Shown here piece by piece: positions 46,501 to 55,231 of a stretch of DNA of 64,000 nucleotides; the stretch's first letter is position 1, and each line of letters starts with the position of its first letter. This DNA is from Peptococcaceae bacterium BRH_c8a (lineage in GTDB: Bacteria > Bacillota > Desulfotomaculia > Desulfotomaculales > Desulfallaceae): contig LADP01000018.1 of NCBI GenBank assembly GCA_000961575.1, forward strand, positions 243,185 to 307,184, written 5' to 3'. The notes under the pieces were generated by a model. The model made no database searches and was not told where the DNA came from. It saw nothing but the letters and a program-made list of their open reading frames with translations. A program made the position numbers and the translations under genes.

Positions 46501-46986
46501 TTACTTTTTAGTTTGGTGTACCTCTACATCCTGGGCGCCTAGACGTTTAAGTGATTCTTCGGCATCGTTTATCTTTTGATCATCGGCATGAACAGAAACC
46601 AGCACCCGGCCTTCTTTTACCTTGCCCTCGTAGTACTTGCTCCGTTCATTAGGAATGCCCCAGTCGATTAGACCGCCGGCAACTCCGCCGGTGGCAGCTC
46701 CAGAAAGCAACCCGGCAATGGGCCCGGCTGCAATCAACGGCCCGATTCCAGGAATGACCAGCGCACCGGCTCCTACGGCTAATCCGGCCAAACCGCCGAT
46801 TACTCCCCCTGTTGTAGTACCTCCGGTGAGGTTATTGCCCTGGCCCATGCCGCCCTGGTCTTGGCCCTTGTTTTCGTTATCCCGCGCCAAGATAGAGATT
46901 TCTTTTTCAAATCCTTTTCTGCGTAGTTCATCCACCGCTCTTTCCGCCTGTTGGCGGTCAGTAAAGGTACTAAGTACCGTTTTCAT
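46501..46986 (-). CDS. General stress protein-like Gly-zipper protein
   Basis: This 161-residue protein has an N-terminal alpha/beta segment of the general stress protein 17M type (Ser-Thr-Phe-Thr-Asp-Arg-Gln-Gln-Ala-Glu-Arg-Ala). A central Gly/Ala-rich glycine-zipper hairpin follows at about residues 55-105 and may insert in a membrane. A C-terminal segment repeats the first fold. Its function is unknown. An AGGAGG site precedes ATG 46986. Confidence 0.8.
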   Translation of the reverse strand: MKTVLSTFTDRQQAERAVDELRRKGFEKEISILARDNENKGQDQGGMGQGNNLTGGTTTGGVIGGLAGLAVGAGALVIPGIGPLIAAGPIAGLLSGAATGGVAGGLIDWGIPNERSKYYEGKVKEGRVLVSVHADDQKINDAEESLKRLGAQDVEVHQTKK

Positions 46987-47151
46987 GTGGTTAATTCCTC
47001 CTTCATAGGTTGTTATTCCTTAATCTGTCACGATGCCCGCTCTCCTATACGCAGTAATTAAATCCTTTAAAAAATTTGTTTATTTTAGGGTCAGGTTTGA
47101 TATAATAGTGTTTGTTGTTTTAAAAAATAATATTTGGAAGGGGTTTTAAAA

Positions 47152-47610
47152 ATGTTGGCCACCCCCAAAAAGTTCTTTCTTACGGCAGCGGCGGCAGAAG
47201 GCCACAGTGAACTGACAGCTTTTGATAATGCGCTTTTAGCCGGCCGGATTGGCAACATTAATTTAATCCGGGTTACCAGCATTCTGCCCCCCAGCGCGGA
47301 GTACGATCCAAACCTGCAGATCCCTCCGGGTTCACTGGTGCCTACTGCTTACGGTTATATATACAGTGATGTTCCCGGCGAACTAATATCCGCGGCAGTG
47401 GGCATAGGGTTCTCAGCCGATACTTTTGGCGTGATTATGGAATTTGCCGGTTATTGCAGTAGGGAGGAAGCAAAAGATAAGATTGAATCTATGCTTCGGG
47501 AGGCTTTCGCATCGCGGGGTATGGAATTAAAAGAAATTAAAACGGCGGCAGTGGAACACCGGGTGGAAAAAGTAGGCTGCGCTCTGGCGGCCGTTCCCAT
47601 GTTCTACTAG
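47152..47610 (+). CDS. Pyruvoyl-dependent arginine decarboxylase
   Basis: This 152-residue proenzyme makes agmatine from arginine. The family cleaves itself before a serine, which becomes the pyruvoyl group; here that is Ser43 in Val-Thr-Ser-Ile-Leu-Pro-Pro. The C-terminal part has the typical Ala-Gly-Tyr-Cys segment. ATG 47152 has a GGAAGGGG site; TTG 47134 is an alternative. A TATAAT box lies at 47101-47106. It leads an operon with speE and speB that covers the route to putrescine. Confidence 0.93.
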   Translation: MLATPKKFFLTAAAAEGHSELTAFDNALLAGRIGNINLIRVTSILPPSAEYDPNLQIPPGSLVPTAYGYIYSDVPGELISAAVGIGFSADTFGVIMEFAGYCSREEAKDKIESMLREAFASRGMELKEIKTAAVEHRVEKVGCALAAVPMFY

Positions 47611-47645
47611 TTCACGTTTATTCTATTTAATAGGGAGGGGTTTCG

Positions 47646-48476
47646 ATGGAGGTATGGTTCACCGAAGACCAGACCAAGAATCTGCGCATTAGTGTAAGGG
47701 TTAAGGAAGTACTGTTCAGTGGCGAGTCACCGTTTCAAAAGGTGCTGGTCATGGACACTTTTGAGTTTGGCCGGATGCTGGCCCTGGATAACATAATCCA
47801 GACCAATATCAAAGATGAGTTTATATATCATGAGATGATTACCCATGTCGGACTAAATACCCACCCCAACCCCAAGAAAGTGCTAATTATTGGCGGTGGG
47901 GATGGTGGCGCCGTACGGGAGATCGTGAAACACAAGGGTGTGGAAAAAGTTGTTCACGTGGAAATTGACCAGATGGTCATCGATGTAGCTAAACAATATT
48001 TCCCCGAGCTAAGTATTGGTTTTAAGGATCCCCGGGTGGAAATTCTAGTAGCGGACGGGATTAAGCACGTTAAGGATAACAAAAACACCTACGATATGAT
48101 TATTGTTGACTCCACCGACCCCATTGGACCTGCGGTAGGGTTATTCGGCAAGGACTTTTACCAGGATGTCTTTGAGGCGCTAACTGAGGACGGGCTATTC
48201 GTGGCCCAAACTGAAACTCCTTTCTTTTTTGAGAACGTAATTAAGGAAGTTACCGCCTCTGTAAGTGAAATTTTCCCCATCATGCGCCTTTTCCAAGCCG
48301 TAGTGCCTACCTATCCCGGCGGATACTGGGCTTTTACGATGGGTTCCAAGAAACATGATCCGTTGGCCGTAGAAAAGGACAAGCTTCCGGTTCTGGACAC
48401 CAAGTGGTATTCACCCGAAATTCATAAGAGTGCCTTTGTTCTTCAGCCTTTTGTCCAGGCGTTGGTAAAGCGGTAA
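47646..48476 (+). CDS. speE: Spermidine synthase
   Basis: The 276-residue length and motifs fit SpeE, which transfers an aminopropyl group from decarboxylated S-adenosylmethionine to putrescine. The cofactor loop is Gly-Gly-Gly-Asp-Gly-Gly, with Glu-Ile-Asp nearby and the catalytic Asp-Ser-Thr-Asp-Pro-Ile-Gly. AGGGAGGGG lies upstream. The needed SpeD is not in the window. Confidence 0.95.
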   Translation: MEVWFTEDQTKNLRISVRVKEVLFSGESPFQKVLVMDTFEFGRMLALDNIIQTNIKDEFIYHEMITHVGLNTHPNPKKVLIIGGGDGGAVREIVKHKGVEKVVHVEIDQMVIDVAKQYFPELSIGFKDPRVEILVADGIKHVKDNKNTYDMIIVDSTDPIGPAVGLFGKDFYQDVFEALTEDGLFVAQTETPFFFENVIKEVTASVSEIFPIMRLFQAVVPTYPGGYWAFTMGSKKHDPLAVEKDKLPVLDTKWYSPEIHKSAFVLQPFVQALVKR

Positions 48477-48492
48477 AAACGCGGGGAGTTGT

Positions 48493-49371
48493 TTGGCAAT
48501 GCAGCATAAACCAAGTATGCCATTATTGGAGCGGCGCGGTTTATTCATGGGCGCGTGTGAAAGCTATGATGAAGCTAAAGTTGTTATCCTTGGTGCGCCC
48601 ATGGATTTTACCGTTAGCTTTCGCCCCGGTACCCGGCTTGGACCGGGGCGCGTCCGGGACGTTTCGGTGGGACTGGAAGAATATAGTCCCTACCTGGATC
48701 GGGATCTGGCGGAATATTGCTATTATGACGCCGGGGATATAGTCATGCCCATGGGGCACGCTGGTGAAAGCCTGCGCCGCCTGGAATCGGTGATTAAAAA
48801 ACTGTTAGAGGACGGGAAGTTTCCGCTAGTTTTGGGTGGAGAACACCTAATCACCCAGGCCTGTGTCAGGGCGGCAGCAGTGAAATACCCGGGCCTGGTT
48901 GTGCTGCATTTCGATGCGCACGCCGACCTGCGCGAGGATTACTTGGGTGAGGTTCTGTCCCACGCTACGGTAATGCGCCGGGTGGTAGAAATAGTGGGGG
49001 GAAAGAACGTCTTCCAGTTTGGCATTCGTTCCGGCACCAGGGATGAGTATGCTTTTGCTCGCCAAAACACTAACTTTTTCCCCTTTGAATTGCTGGGCCC
49101 GCTCAGGAAAAATTTACCCCTCTTGCGTAATTGTCCGGTTTATGTTAGTCTGGATATCGATGTTGTTGATCCGGCTTTTGCTCCGGGTACCGGAACGCCT
49201 GAACCGGGTGGGTGCATGGCTGCTGAAATAATTGAAGCGGTGCACTTGCTACAGGGACTGAATGTGGTTGGCATGGACTTGGTAGAAGTCTGTCCGGTTT
49301 ATGACCAATCCGAGCGAACTAGTCTGCTGGCGGCCAAACTTGTTCGGGAAAGCATTTTGTTATTCGGATAA
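48493..49371 (+). CDS. speB: Agmatinase
   Basis: This protein of about 292 residues is a ureohydrolase that turns agmatine into putrescine and urea. It has both manganese motifs: His-Phe-Asp-Ala-His-Ala-Asp and Ser-Leu-Asp-Ile-Asp-Val-Val-Asp-Pro. A Gly-Gly-Glu-His motif lies earlier. The start may be TTG 48493 or ATG 48499; the GGGGAG site fits both. It follows speE by 16 bases in the polyamine operon. Confidence 0.94.
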   Translation: MAMQHKPSMPLLERRGLFMGACESYDEAKVVILGAPMDFTVSFRPGTRLGPGRVRDVSVGLEEYSPYLDRDLAEYCYYDAGDIVMPMGHAGESLRRLESVIKKLLEDGKFPLVLGGEHLITQACVRAAAVKYPGLVVLHFDAHADLREDYLGEVLSHATVMRRVVEIVGGKNVFQFGIRSGTRDEYAFARQNTNFFPFELLGPLRKNLPLLRNCPVYVSLDIDVVDPAFAPGTGTPEPGGCMAAEIIEAVHLLQGLNVVGMDLVEVCPVYDQSERTSLLAAKLVRESILLFG

Positions 49372-49392
49372 CAACAAATACAAAAATTTCAT

Positions 49393-49421
49393 TTGACATA
49401 AGAGCTGAATTTTTGTATACT
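49393..49421 (+). promoter_or_regulatory. Sigma-A promoter of the Asp-Phe-Gly tRNA operon
   Basis: A perfect TTGACA (49393-49398) and TATACT (49416-49421) are spaced by 17 bases, 77 bases before tRNA-Asp. Confidence 0.85.
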
Positions 49422-49497
49422 TGTGAATGTCAGCGGTACGGGAGAAACACTGAAATCACCCGTGGCCCGAAAGAGTTTGGCAAGCGTTTTGTAAAGT

Positions 49498-49574
49498 GGA
49501 GCTGTGGTGTAGCGGTCTAACATGCCGGCCTGTCAAGCCGGAGATCGCGGGTTCGATTCCCGTCAGCTCCGCCA
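49498..49574 (+). tRNA. tRNA-Asp (GTC)
   Basis: The acceptor GGAGCTG pairs with CAGCTCC, the anticodon GTC lies between CCGGC and GCCGG, and CCA is encoded. Confidence 0.95.
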
Positions 49575-49578
49575 AAAT

Positions 49579-49654
<76 letters not shown>

Positions 49655-49668
49655 AGTAAGGCTAATGT

Positions 49669-49743
49669 GCGGAAGTAGCTCAGTGGTAGAGCATCGCCTT
49701 GCCAAGGCGAGGGTCGAGGGTTCGAATCCCTTCTTCCGCTCCA
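49669..49743 (+). tRNA. tRNA-Gly (GCC)
   Basis: The acceptor GCGGAAG pairs with CTTCCGC, the anticodon GCC lies between TCGCC and GGCGA, and CCA is encoded. Confidence 0.95.
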
Positions 49744-49756
49744 CATTAAACGTAAG

Positions 49757-49790
49757 AAGGTTCTGGAATAGTCCGGAGCTTTTTTATTTT
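49757..49790 (+). terminator. Terminator of the Asp-Phe-Gly tRNA operon
   Basis: AGGTTCTGGA pairs with TCCGGAGCTT, allowing G-U, with an ATAG loop and a following T run. Confidence 0.75.
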
Positions 49791-49900
49791 GGTTCTTAAA
49801 TATTTTAAAGTACCGCAAATTAGTTTATCGGGATTAGGAAAGCTAAATTGTTATAGGCAGGGAACCCGAGCTAATTTGGTTGCTTGGGCAGTAATTACCC

Positions 49901-49929
49901 TTGACTGGGCAAGAGCGATTTGTTATTAT
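49901..49929 (+). promoter_or_regulatory. Sigma-A promoter of tRNA-Cys
   Basis: TTGACT (49901-49906) and TATTAT (49924-49929) are 17 bases apart and lie 30 bases before tRNA-Cys. Confidence 0.75.
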
Positions 49930-49959
49930 AGTTAATGCAGCATACAGAGCAATATAAGT

Positions 49960-50034
49960 GGCGACATAGCCAAGCGGTAAGGCAGAGGACTGCAAATCCT
50001 CGATTCCCCGGTTCAAATCCGGGTGTCGCCTCCA
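49960..50034 (+). tRNA. tRNA-Cys (GCA), insertion site of the integrated element
   Basis: The acceptor GGCGACA pairs with TGTCGCC, the anticodon GCA lies between GAGGA and TCCTC, and CCA is encoded. Its last 22 bases also encode the C-terminal end of the serine recombinase on the other strand. Confidence 0.95.
50013..50034. other. Candidate attachment-site half (attL) at the tRNA-Cys 3' end
   Basis: The recombinase frame ends inside the tRNA T-arm and acceptor, contributing its last residues and the TGA. Recombinase and tRNA sharing bases is the usual sign of an integration junction. No second copy of the sequence is visible to the right in this window, so the other end lies outside or has been lost. 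The exact core is not known. Confidence 0.5.
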
Positions 50035-51809
50035 CCTAAAGCCGGGAAAGCTGAGGAGCTAGTATCCTCGGCTTTTCTGTTTTTTATTGCTTCTATAATT
50101 ACCGGGCTTGACTGGTCTACTGGCGAAGGCCAGAAATAAATATGTAGCACATTTTCAACAGGGTCGTATCGGAGTTCCCTAACAAAACCCTTCACGGCAT
50201 ATTTTTTATCACGATTGCTAAAATCATCACTGTGCAGGATTTTTTCCAGAGAATTTATTTTCTTTAGAATCAGTGCTTTATCTACAGTAATTCTTTTGGG
50301 TTTATCTACATTAATTTCCTCAAGATCATTCAGTAATGCCGTTTTTTCCTGTTGCATCTTATCTAATTCAGCAGTAAGGGTGGGCATAATAGACCTGTCT
50401 TGGGCATATTTTATTGCTTCCATAAGGTTATCTATAGCCTGCTGTTTTTCTTTTATAGATTTCTCCAGGTGTATAGATGCTCCGATTTGGTCACTACTTT
50501 CTTGTTCCAGTAATTTTTCTGTTTCTCTAACTATTTCATCAAGCATGGCTGGCGTAAACATTCCCTTGATATATTCAACAACAATTTTTTCAATTTCATT
50601 CTGTGCCAGGTGGGCATTATTATCGCAGCTGGCCTGATTATCTCTGTTTGAGCATATATAATATAAATAGCCGCCAGACGGTGATCCTTTCATAGGACCA
50701 CCGCAGCGAAGGCAGGTGAACATATTTTCACCAAGCAGGTTTTTCCCGGTAAATAAGTATCGGCTATTTTCCGCCCGGGGAGGTTTGAACCCGGGTTTTT
50801 TTCTTTGCTCCATTTCTGATCCTTTCACTTTAAACAACTCCGCATGTTCATCATCAGTAATAATTTTAGGGTGGGCATTCTCTATCCGAAGCCATTCCTC
50901 TGCATCTTTCCATTTTTGACCGGTACCCACCAGGTCCTTACCTGTGCGGTTAAAATAACCTATTCCGTTATAATACCCTTCCATCGCTTTAACGCACATC
51001 TCTCGGATAGATGTTAAGCTCCAAGGTTTTCCTTTGGCATTTAGCACCGGTACACGCCGTCCGTCCCATTTGGGTTCAGAGGTCTGTAAATGGTTTCTTA
51101 TTGCCTTAAATGTCATGTTCTTTTCCAACCAACAAGTTAGCACGATATATCGAACAATGGAAACATGTTTTTCTTCGATGTCCCAGATTAATTTTACGAT
51201 ATCTTTCCCACGCGCATCTTTGCCCCTGGTTACACGTACATTTTTATAACCGTATGCAGCCGGCCCGCCGTTCCGATAGCAATTTCCGGTAACCGTATCC
51301 CGTTCCTGGAAATTTCGTAGCATCCCCCGCATGGTCCAGTAGGCCGTTTCTACGGATCTGGCCTCGTCCTTGGTTTCGCTCATGCCCTCCCACCAAACGC
51401 CCATGACCGACTTGCGATCATACTGGGGCTCACTGACGCCGATTACTTCAACACCGTTTTTGCGGAGTTCGTCCGTCCAGGTGACACGCAAAAACTTGCG
51501 GCGGGCAAAGCGACTTTTCTCGTCAACCAGAAATAAAGACACACGGGGATCAGATTTGGCCCTCTCCAGCAGTCCCAACACTCTGGCGTCCTCATCCAAG
51601 CCCCGGTATGCCGAATGGCTGATGCTTTCTCGGTATATAACTTGAACATTGTTTTTCATGGCCCACTTGTCTATGCGGCTGTTTTGCTCAGGAATAGAGT
51701 TACCTTTGACATACTGGTCTTCTGTAGACACTCGGGCTAAGGCGACAGCATAGCGAATTGAGTTGATTTTTTCTTTATATGTGTTACGGAAATTGATAAC
51801 CTTACTCAA
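50013..51809 (-). CDS. Large serine recombinase (site-specific integrase)
   Basis: This 598-residue recombinase has a resolvase domain with nucleophile Ser28 in Ala-Arg-Val-Ser-Thr-Glu-Asp-Gln and a recombinase domain. A zinc ribbon follows (Cys-Leu-Arg-Cys-Gly-Gly-Pro, then Cys-Ser-Asn and Cys-Asp-Asn), then a coiled coil at about residues 425-500 as in large serine integrases. TTG 51809 follows AAAGGAG. Its last codons lie in tRNA-Cys, and the tRNA terminator sits within its coding region. It should integrate and excise the element that carries the defence genes to the right. Confidence 0.93.
   Translation of the reverse strand: MSKVINFRNTYKEKINSIRYAVALARVSTEDQYVKGNSIPEQNSRIDKWAMKNNVQVIYRESISHSAYRGLDEDARVLGLLERAKSDPRVSLFLVDEKSRFARRKFLRVTWTDELRKNGVEVIGVSEPQYDRKSVMGVWWEGMSETKDEARSVETAYWTMRGMLRNFQERDTVTGNCYRNGGPAAYGYKNVRVTRGKDARGKDIVKLIWDIEEKHVSIVRYIVLTCWLEKNMTFKAIRNHLQTSEPKWDGRRVPVLNAKGKPWSLTSIREMCVKAMEGYYNGIGYFNRTGKDLVGTGQKWKDAEEWLRIENAHPKIITDDEHAELFKVKGSEMEQRKKPGFKPPRAENSRYLFTGKNLLGENMFTCLRCGGPMKGSPSGGYLYYICSNRDNQASCDNNAHLAQNEIEKIVVEYIKGMFTPAMLDEIVRETEKLLEQESSDQIGASIHLEKSIKEKQQAIDNLMEAIKYAQDRSIMPTLTAELDKMQQEKTALLNDLEEINVDKPKRITVDKALILKKINSLEKILHSDDFSNRDKKYAVKGFVRELRYDPVENVLHIYFWPSPVDQSSPVIIEAIKNRKAEDTSSSAFPALGGGDTRI
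50047..50086 (+). terminator. Terminator of tRNA-Cys inside the recombinase gene
   Basis: AAAGCTGAGGA pairs with TCCTCGGCTTT, followed by a T-rich run, twelve bases after tRNA-Cys. On the other strand it is part of the recombinase C-terminal coding region. Confidence 0.75.
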
Positions 51810-52416
51810 TTGAAATAACTCCTTTTATGTTGTCTCCAATATTAAGTGAGACGACTTCTTGATTTATTTTATCAGAACAATACCGGTTTTTACCTATTAT
51901 AGTGTTTAAAAAATAATCATTAAACCCCTACATACAGTTATCGAGGAACAATACAGTTTCACATGTATATTTAGAATTGCACTTAAGATAAATATCCCTT
52001 TTTACCAACGGCTGGCAATATTATTTTCTTCAGTCACCCCAAAGCTATTTGCTTTGAGGAGACTTAAGAGTTTTTTGGAAAAGCTTAGAACTTTATAGAC
52101 ATAAATAGGAAATGCCATTTAATTTGTCGAATTAGGTAGTAATAACTGCAAAAAACACCTAAAAAGTCCAAAAACCAAGCGAATACGTAATAGGTAGCAT
52201 ATTAAATAAATGTAAAATCTGGCCTAAATTCTAAGCAAGGTAATTACTAACATTTCTACAACACCATGCCCCCATTAGGGTTATGAACATCAACTTTTAA
52301 AAACATAAATTGCCCTAAGTGCTATCTATATCGTCTATGGCTTCGTATTCAGGGCACCGGTTAAAACAAGATATTGAACCTTAAACGTATATTCGATCAT
52401 AAAATGGTGCCGTGTT
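51810..52416. other. AT-rich gap upstream of the recombinase gene
   Basis: I see no gene in these 607 bases. The left part should hold the recombinase promoter. A nine-base hairpin (CCCCAAAGC/GCTTTGAGG, one mismatch) lies near 52040-52062. The high AT content matches the accessory element. Confidence 0.5.
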
Positions 52417-52671
52417 ATGAATCACGATAGTGAGCTTGCAAAGGACATCCTTTTGAAACTGCACGGGATTTATGGTAGTAAATACCCCGCCATCGATCCC
52501 GTCTCTTTTGAAATTATATATCTGGGTACTCGAAAGCAACTGATGTCTGCCATAAGATTGCTTGAGATTTCAAATATTGATTATATGGTTGATTGGAGTG
52601 AGAACGATGACATAATCAATACTTATGTACTAATTATAAAAGTAGGCGTGATGACGTTAAAATCCCAATAA
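52417..52671 (+). CDS. Hypothetical 84-aa protein of the element
   Basis: This small frame starts at ATG 52417 without a clear ribosome site. The sequence has an alternating hydrophobic pattern and no motif I know. It is convergent with the ImmA-like gene, with one base between stops. It may be a small accessory gene or chance. Confidence 0.35.
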   Translation: MNHDSELAKDILLKLHGIYGSKYPAIDPVSFEIIYLGTRKQLMSAIRLLEISNIDYMVDWSENDDIINTYVLIIKVGVMTLKSQ

Positions 52672-52672
52672 C

Positions 52673-53158
52673 TCACACACATGTAAGCTTTGCATTAATG
52701 ATAACAGGTTGAATGATATCCCTTTTATCCTTGCACCCTATATTTAAGAAATGCAGCTTCCGAAACATGAACCATGTAGTTGTTCCAAAATACCGGGATA
52801 AATCTTCGCAATTATGATATCCATTTTCTAATAGTAGCAATAGTTCATTAGTGGGTATTAGATATTCCGTGGCCCATATTAGGGCACTTTCCTCCTCTTG
52901 GTTTATTCTCCGGTTCATCCTATAGTTGGTATATACCTTAAATGTGCTTAGGGTAGTGCCTGTTACTGCATGTCCTAGTTCTTCGCATAGTATGCATCTA
53001 TGTAAAAAATAGTTCTTAGCTCGAAGAAGTGAGTGGTCAAGGTATATTGTGCTTTCTGCCGGTGCATATAGACCAAGAAGTCCGTCATAGAATTGGCCAA
53101 GTGGAGTATATGTTATCTTTATCCTCATTTCAACCGCAAGCTTTTTTAATGAGTCCAA
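52673..53158 (-). CDS. ImmA/IrrE-like putative metallopeptidase
   Basis: This 161-residue protein has Cys-Glu-Glu-Leu-Gly-His-Ala-Val-Thr-Gly near residue 58, the Glu-Glu-x-Gly-His form of the ImmA/IrrE zinc motif, and a conserved Glu-Glu-Glu-Ser-Ala-x-x-Trp-Ala downstream that can give the third ligand. ImmA proteins cleave repressors of mobile elements. Here the usual first His of HExxH is replaced by Cys, so activity is uncertain. No repressor partner gene is beside it. Confidence 0.7.
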   Translation of the reverse strand: MDSLKKLAVEMRIKITYTPLGQFYDGLLGLYAPAESTIYLDHSLLRAKNYFLHRCILCEELGHAVTGTTLSTFKVYTNYRMNRRINQEEESALIWATEYLIPTNELLLLLENGYHNCEDLSRYFGTTTWFMFRKLHFLNIGCKDKRDIIQPVIINAKLTCV

Positions 53159-53580
53159 TTCTTTACTCAGAGTGGTAAAAATTTATCTTGGATCGGTGGG
53201 GAATAATTAATCTCCCTATAAGAAAAGGATGAGTCTTAGATATCTTGGAAAAGGTTACGGGGTAGTGTAATCAATGGCTGTCTACTTTAATAGAAATTAT
53301 GATCTTTGCTGCTTTTGACAAAGTTCTGCATATTGCAATAACTTGCCTTATAAAAACATGGATAGTTATGGAAATGTTCAGAACGAAATGATATAATATT
53401 ATCTGAATATTAAAATTGCATGAAAGAAAAGAGTTGCGTGATTAGCCGCAAAGTAGCAAGCGTTTTTATTTGGACGAAAAGAGCAACTTAGCCCCTTGCC
53501 CGTTGCTATGAGCTTTTTGGGTATTGATATTGTTCGTTCCTCCGCATTTAGCATATGATCATCTGCGAGGGCAGTTTGCA
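53159..53580. other. AT-rich gap upstream of the defence operon
   Basis: No gene is seen in this stretch of about 420 bases. A TTGACA box lies near 53316, followed 17 bases later by a poor -10 match. It probably carries the promoter and operator of the defence operon. Confidence 0.4.
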
Positions 53581-53764
53581 ATGGAATATATAACAGCTAA
53601 AAAAGCTGCTGAAAAATGGAGCATATCGGAACGCCGCGTGCAGATTCTTTGCCAACAAGGCAAAATTAAAGGAGCAAATTGGCTGGGCTTGGGCTATTCC
53701 GCGGGAAGCTGAAAAGCCTGTAGACAGGCGCAAAAAAGCATATGATGAAATCAAAAAAAATTAA
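53581..53764 (+). pseudogene. Frameshifted helix-turn-helix (excisionase-like) regulator
   Basis: The first part encodes Met-Glu-Tyr-Ile-Thr-Ala-Lys-Lys-Ala-Ala-Glu-Lys-Trp, then Ser-Glu-Arg-Arg-Val-Gln and Cys-Gln-Gln-Gly-Lys-Ile, a typical small HTH of the excisionase/MerR-like type. After Gly-Ala-Asn the frame is lost, but the +1 frame continues the family with Trp-Ala-Ile-Pro-Arg-Glu-Ala-Glu-Lys-Pro-Val-Asp-Arg-Arg. That frame stops at 53764, 23 bases inside the next gene. One frameshift near 53690 explains it. It was probably the operon's regulator and translational leader. Confidence 0.75.
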
Positions 53765-55214
53765 TAGAAAACTTGCAGTTCCAGAAGCCGCCCCCCTCGT
53801 ACTATCTCTTCGCTCAGTAGGCTATACTCTTGAAACTGCGCTCGCTGATATTATTGATAACAGCATTGCTGCCAAAGCAACAGAAATACATATTGATGTC
53901 AAATGGAATAAAGAATTGGATTACATAAGCGTGCGCGACAACGGATATGGAATGAATGAAGACAATTTGCATCAGGCGATGAAAATTGGCTCAAAGAATC
54001 CGATTGATCCAAGAAGCCATGATGATTTAGGCCGTTTTGGAATGGGGTTAAAAACGGCAGCCTTTTCATTATGCAAACGGCTGACTGTTGGAAGCAAGCT
54101 CTTGGGCTCAAATGCGATCTGCGTGAGGGTATGGGATATAGACAATATCATGGATTCAAACAGATGGGAATTGTTCGATGACAGCTCAACATCTGCATGG
54201 AAAGATGCTTTAAGCAGGTTTGGCAATTACGGGCAAGGAACAATTGTTGTAATGGAAAAATTGGACAGACTCATTACCGAAAATTACAGTGATCAAGCAA
54301 TTGGCCGTTTTTGGCAACGGATTGCAGATATGGAAAAGCACTTGTCCATGGTTTTTCACAGGTTTTTGTCAGGAGCGCAAGCGATACACATTTTTCTAAA
54401 TGGGCAAAAAATTGAGTCATGGGATCCATTTATGCGCAAATCGCTTGCCACGCAGGAGTTCAGAGAAGAGTTTTTGGAATGCAATGGAAAAAGTGTTTGC
54501 GCGCATGCGTTTATTTTGCCGCATCATTCAAAATTGTCGGTTAAGGAATATGATGAAGCTGGTGGCGCCAGCGGATGGCTGGAACAGCAGGGCTTTTATG
54601 TTTACAGAAACAAACGCTTGCTCGTTCCGGGCACATGGTTTAAAATGCTGCGGAAAAATGAGCCGGGTCAGCTTGCCAGAATCCAGCTGGATTTGACTGG
54701 CGATATGGATTTTGGTTGGAAAATTGATGTAAAAAAATCATCAGCGGCTCCTCCGTCAATGCTACGGGAACGAATAAGGCGGATTGCAAGAACCGCGCAA
54801 GAGGCTTCACGCAAGGTTTATTACTATAGAGGTGCTGTTGTAAACCAGCAGATTAAAGCGGAAGACAATGATGCAATATGGGAACAGGCTTCAGTTCGAG
54901 GAAGAACGTTTTTTAGAATAAACCGCAACCACGCTATACTGAAGGATGCGGGATCTGAATTAAGCGCTGACGCTGCAAAGAAGCTTAATACATTTATAAG
55001 CCTCGTTGAAGGGTTTGCTCCTATGAATGCATCGCTGACAGGACCTGTTACAGGTGAGTCAAGCCAAAAAAATGAACTAATAGATAGTGCTGCAAGCTTT
55101 TGCAGTGACTTGATTGATGCAGGCTACAGCTCATGCGAGGCTCTGAGGAAGGTGCTGCAGATCAGCATCTATGAAGGAATGGCTGAGGATATTAAAAACA
55201 AGCTGCAACTTTAA
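53742..55214 (+). CDS. MORC/MutL-like GHKL ATPase of a restriction-type defence operon
   Basis: This 490-residue protein has a Bergerat ATPase fold: the N-box Glu31...Asp-Asn40, the G1 motif Asp66-Asn-Gly-Tyr-Gly, and the G2 motif Gly-Arg-Phe-Gly-Met-Gly-Leu-Lys around residues 97-104. Comparative work on bacterial MutL/MORC-like ATPases places such proteins in gene sets with Z1, DUF4420, AIPR and DNA methylase genes, exactly as here. It probably acts as an ATP-driven clamp that helps cut or sense DNA. ATG 53742 overlaps the broken HTH gene. Confidence 0.9.
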   Translation: MMKSKKINRKLAVPEAAPLVLSLRSVGYTLETALADIIDNSIAAKATEIHIDVKWNKELDYISVRDNGYGMNEDNLHQAMKIGSKNPIDPRSHDDLGRFGMGLKTAAFSLCKRLTVGSKLLGSNAICVRVWDIDNIMDSNRWELFDDSSTSAWKDALSRFGNYGQGTIVVMEKLDRLITENYSDQAIGRFWQRIADMEKHLSMVFHRFLSGAQAIHIFLNGQKIESWDPFMRKSLATQEFREEFLECNGKSVCAHAFILPHHSKLSVKEYDEAGGASGWLEQQGFYVYRNKRLLVPGTWFKMLRKNEPGQLARIQLDLTGDMDFGWKIDVKKSSAAPPSMLRERIRRIARTAQEASRKVYYYRGAVVNQQIKAEDNDAIWEQASVRGRTFFRINRNHAILKDAGSELSADAAKKLNTFISLVEGFAPMNASLTGPVTGESSQKNELIDSAASFCSDLIDAGYSSCEALRKVLQISIYEGMAEDIKNKLQL

Positions 55215-55231
55215 AGGGAGATAGAGATTTT

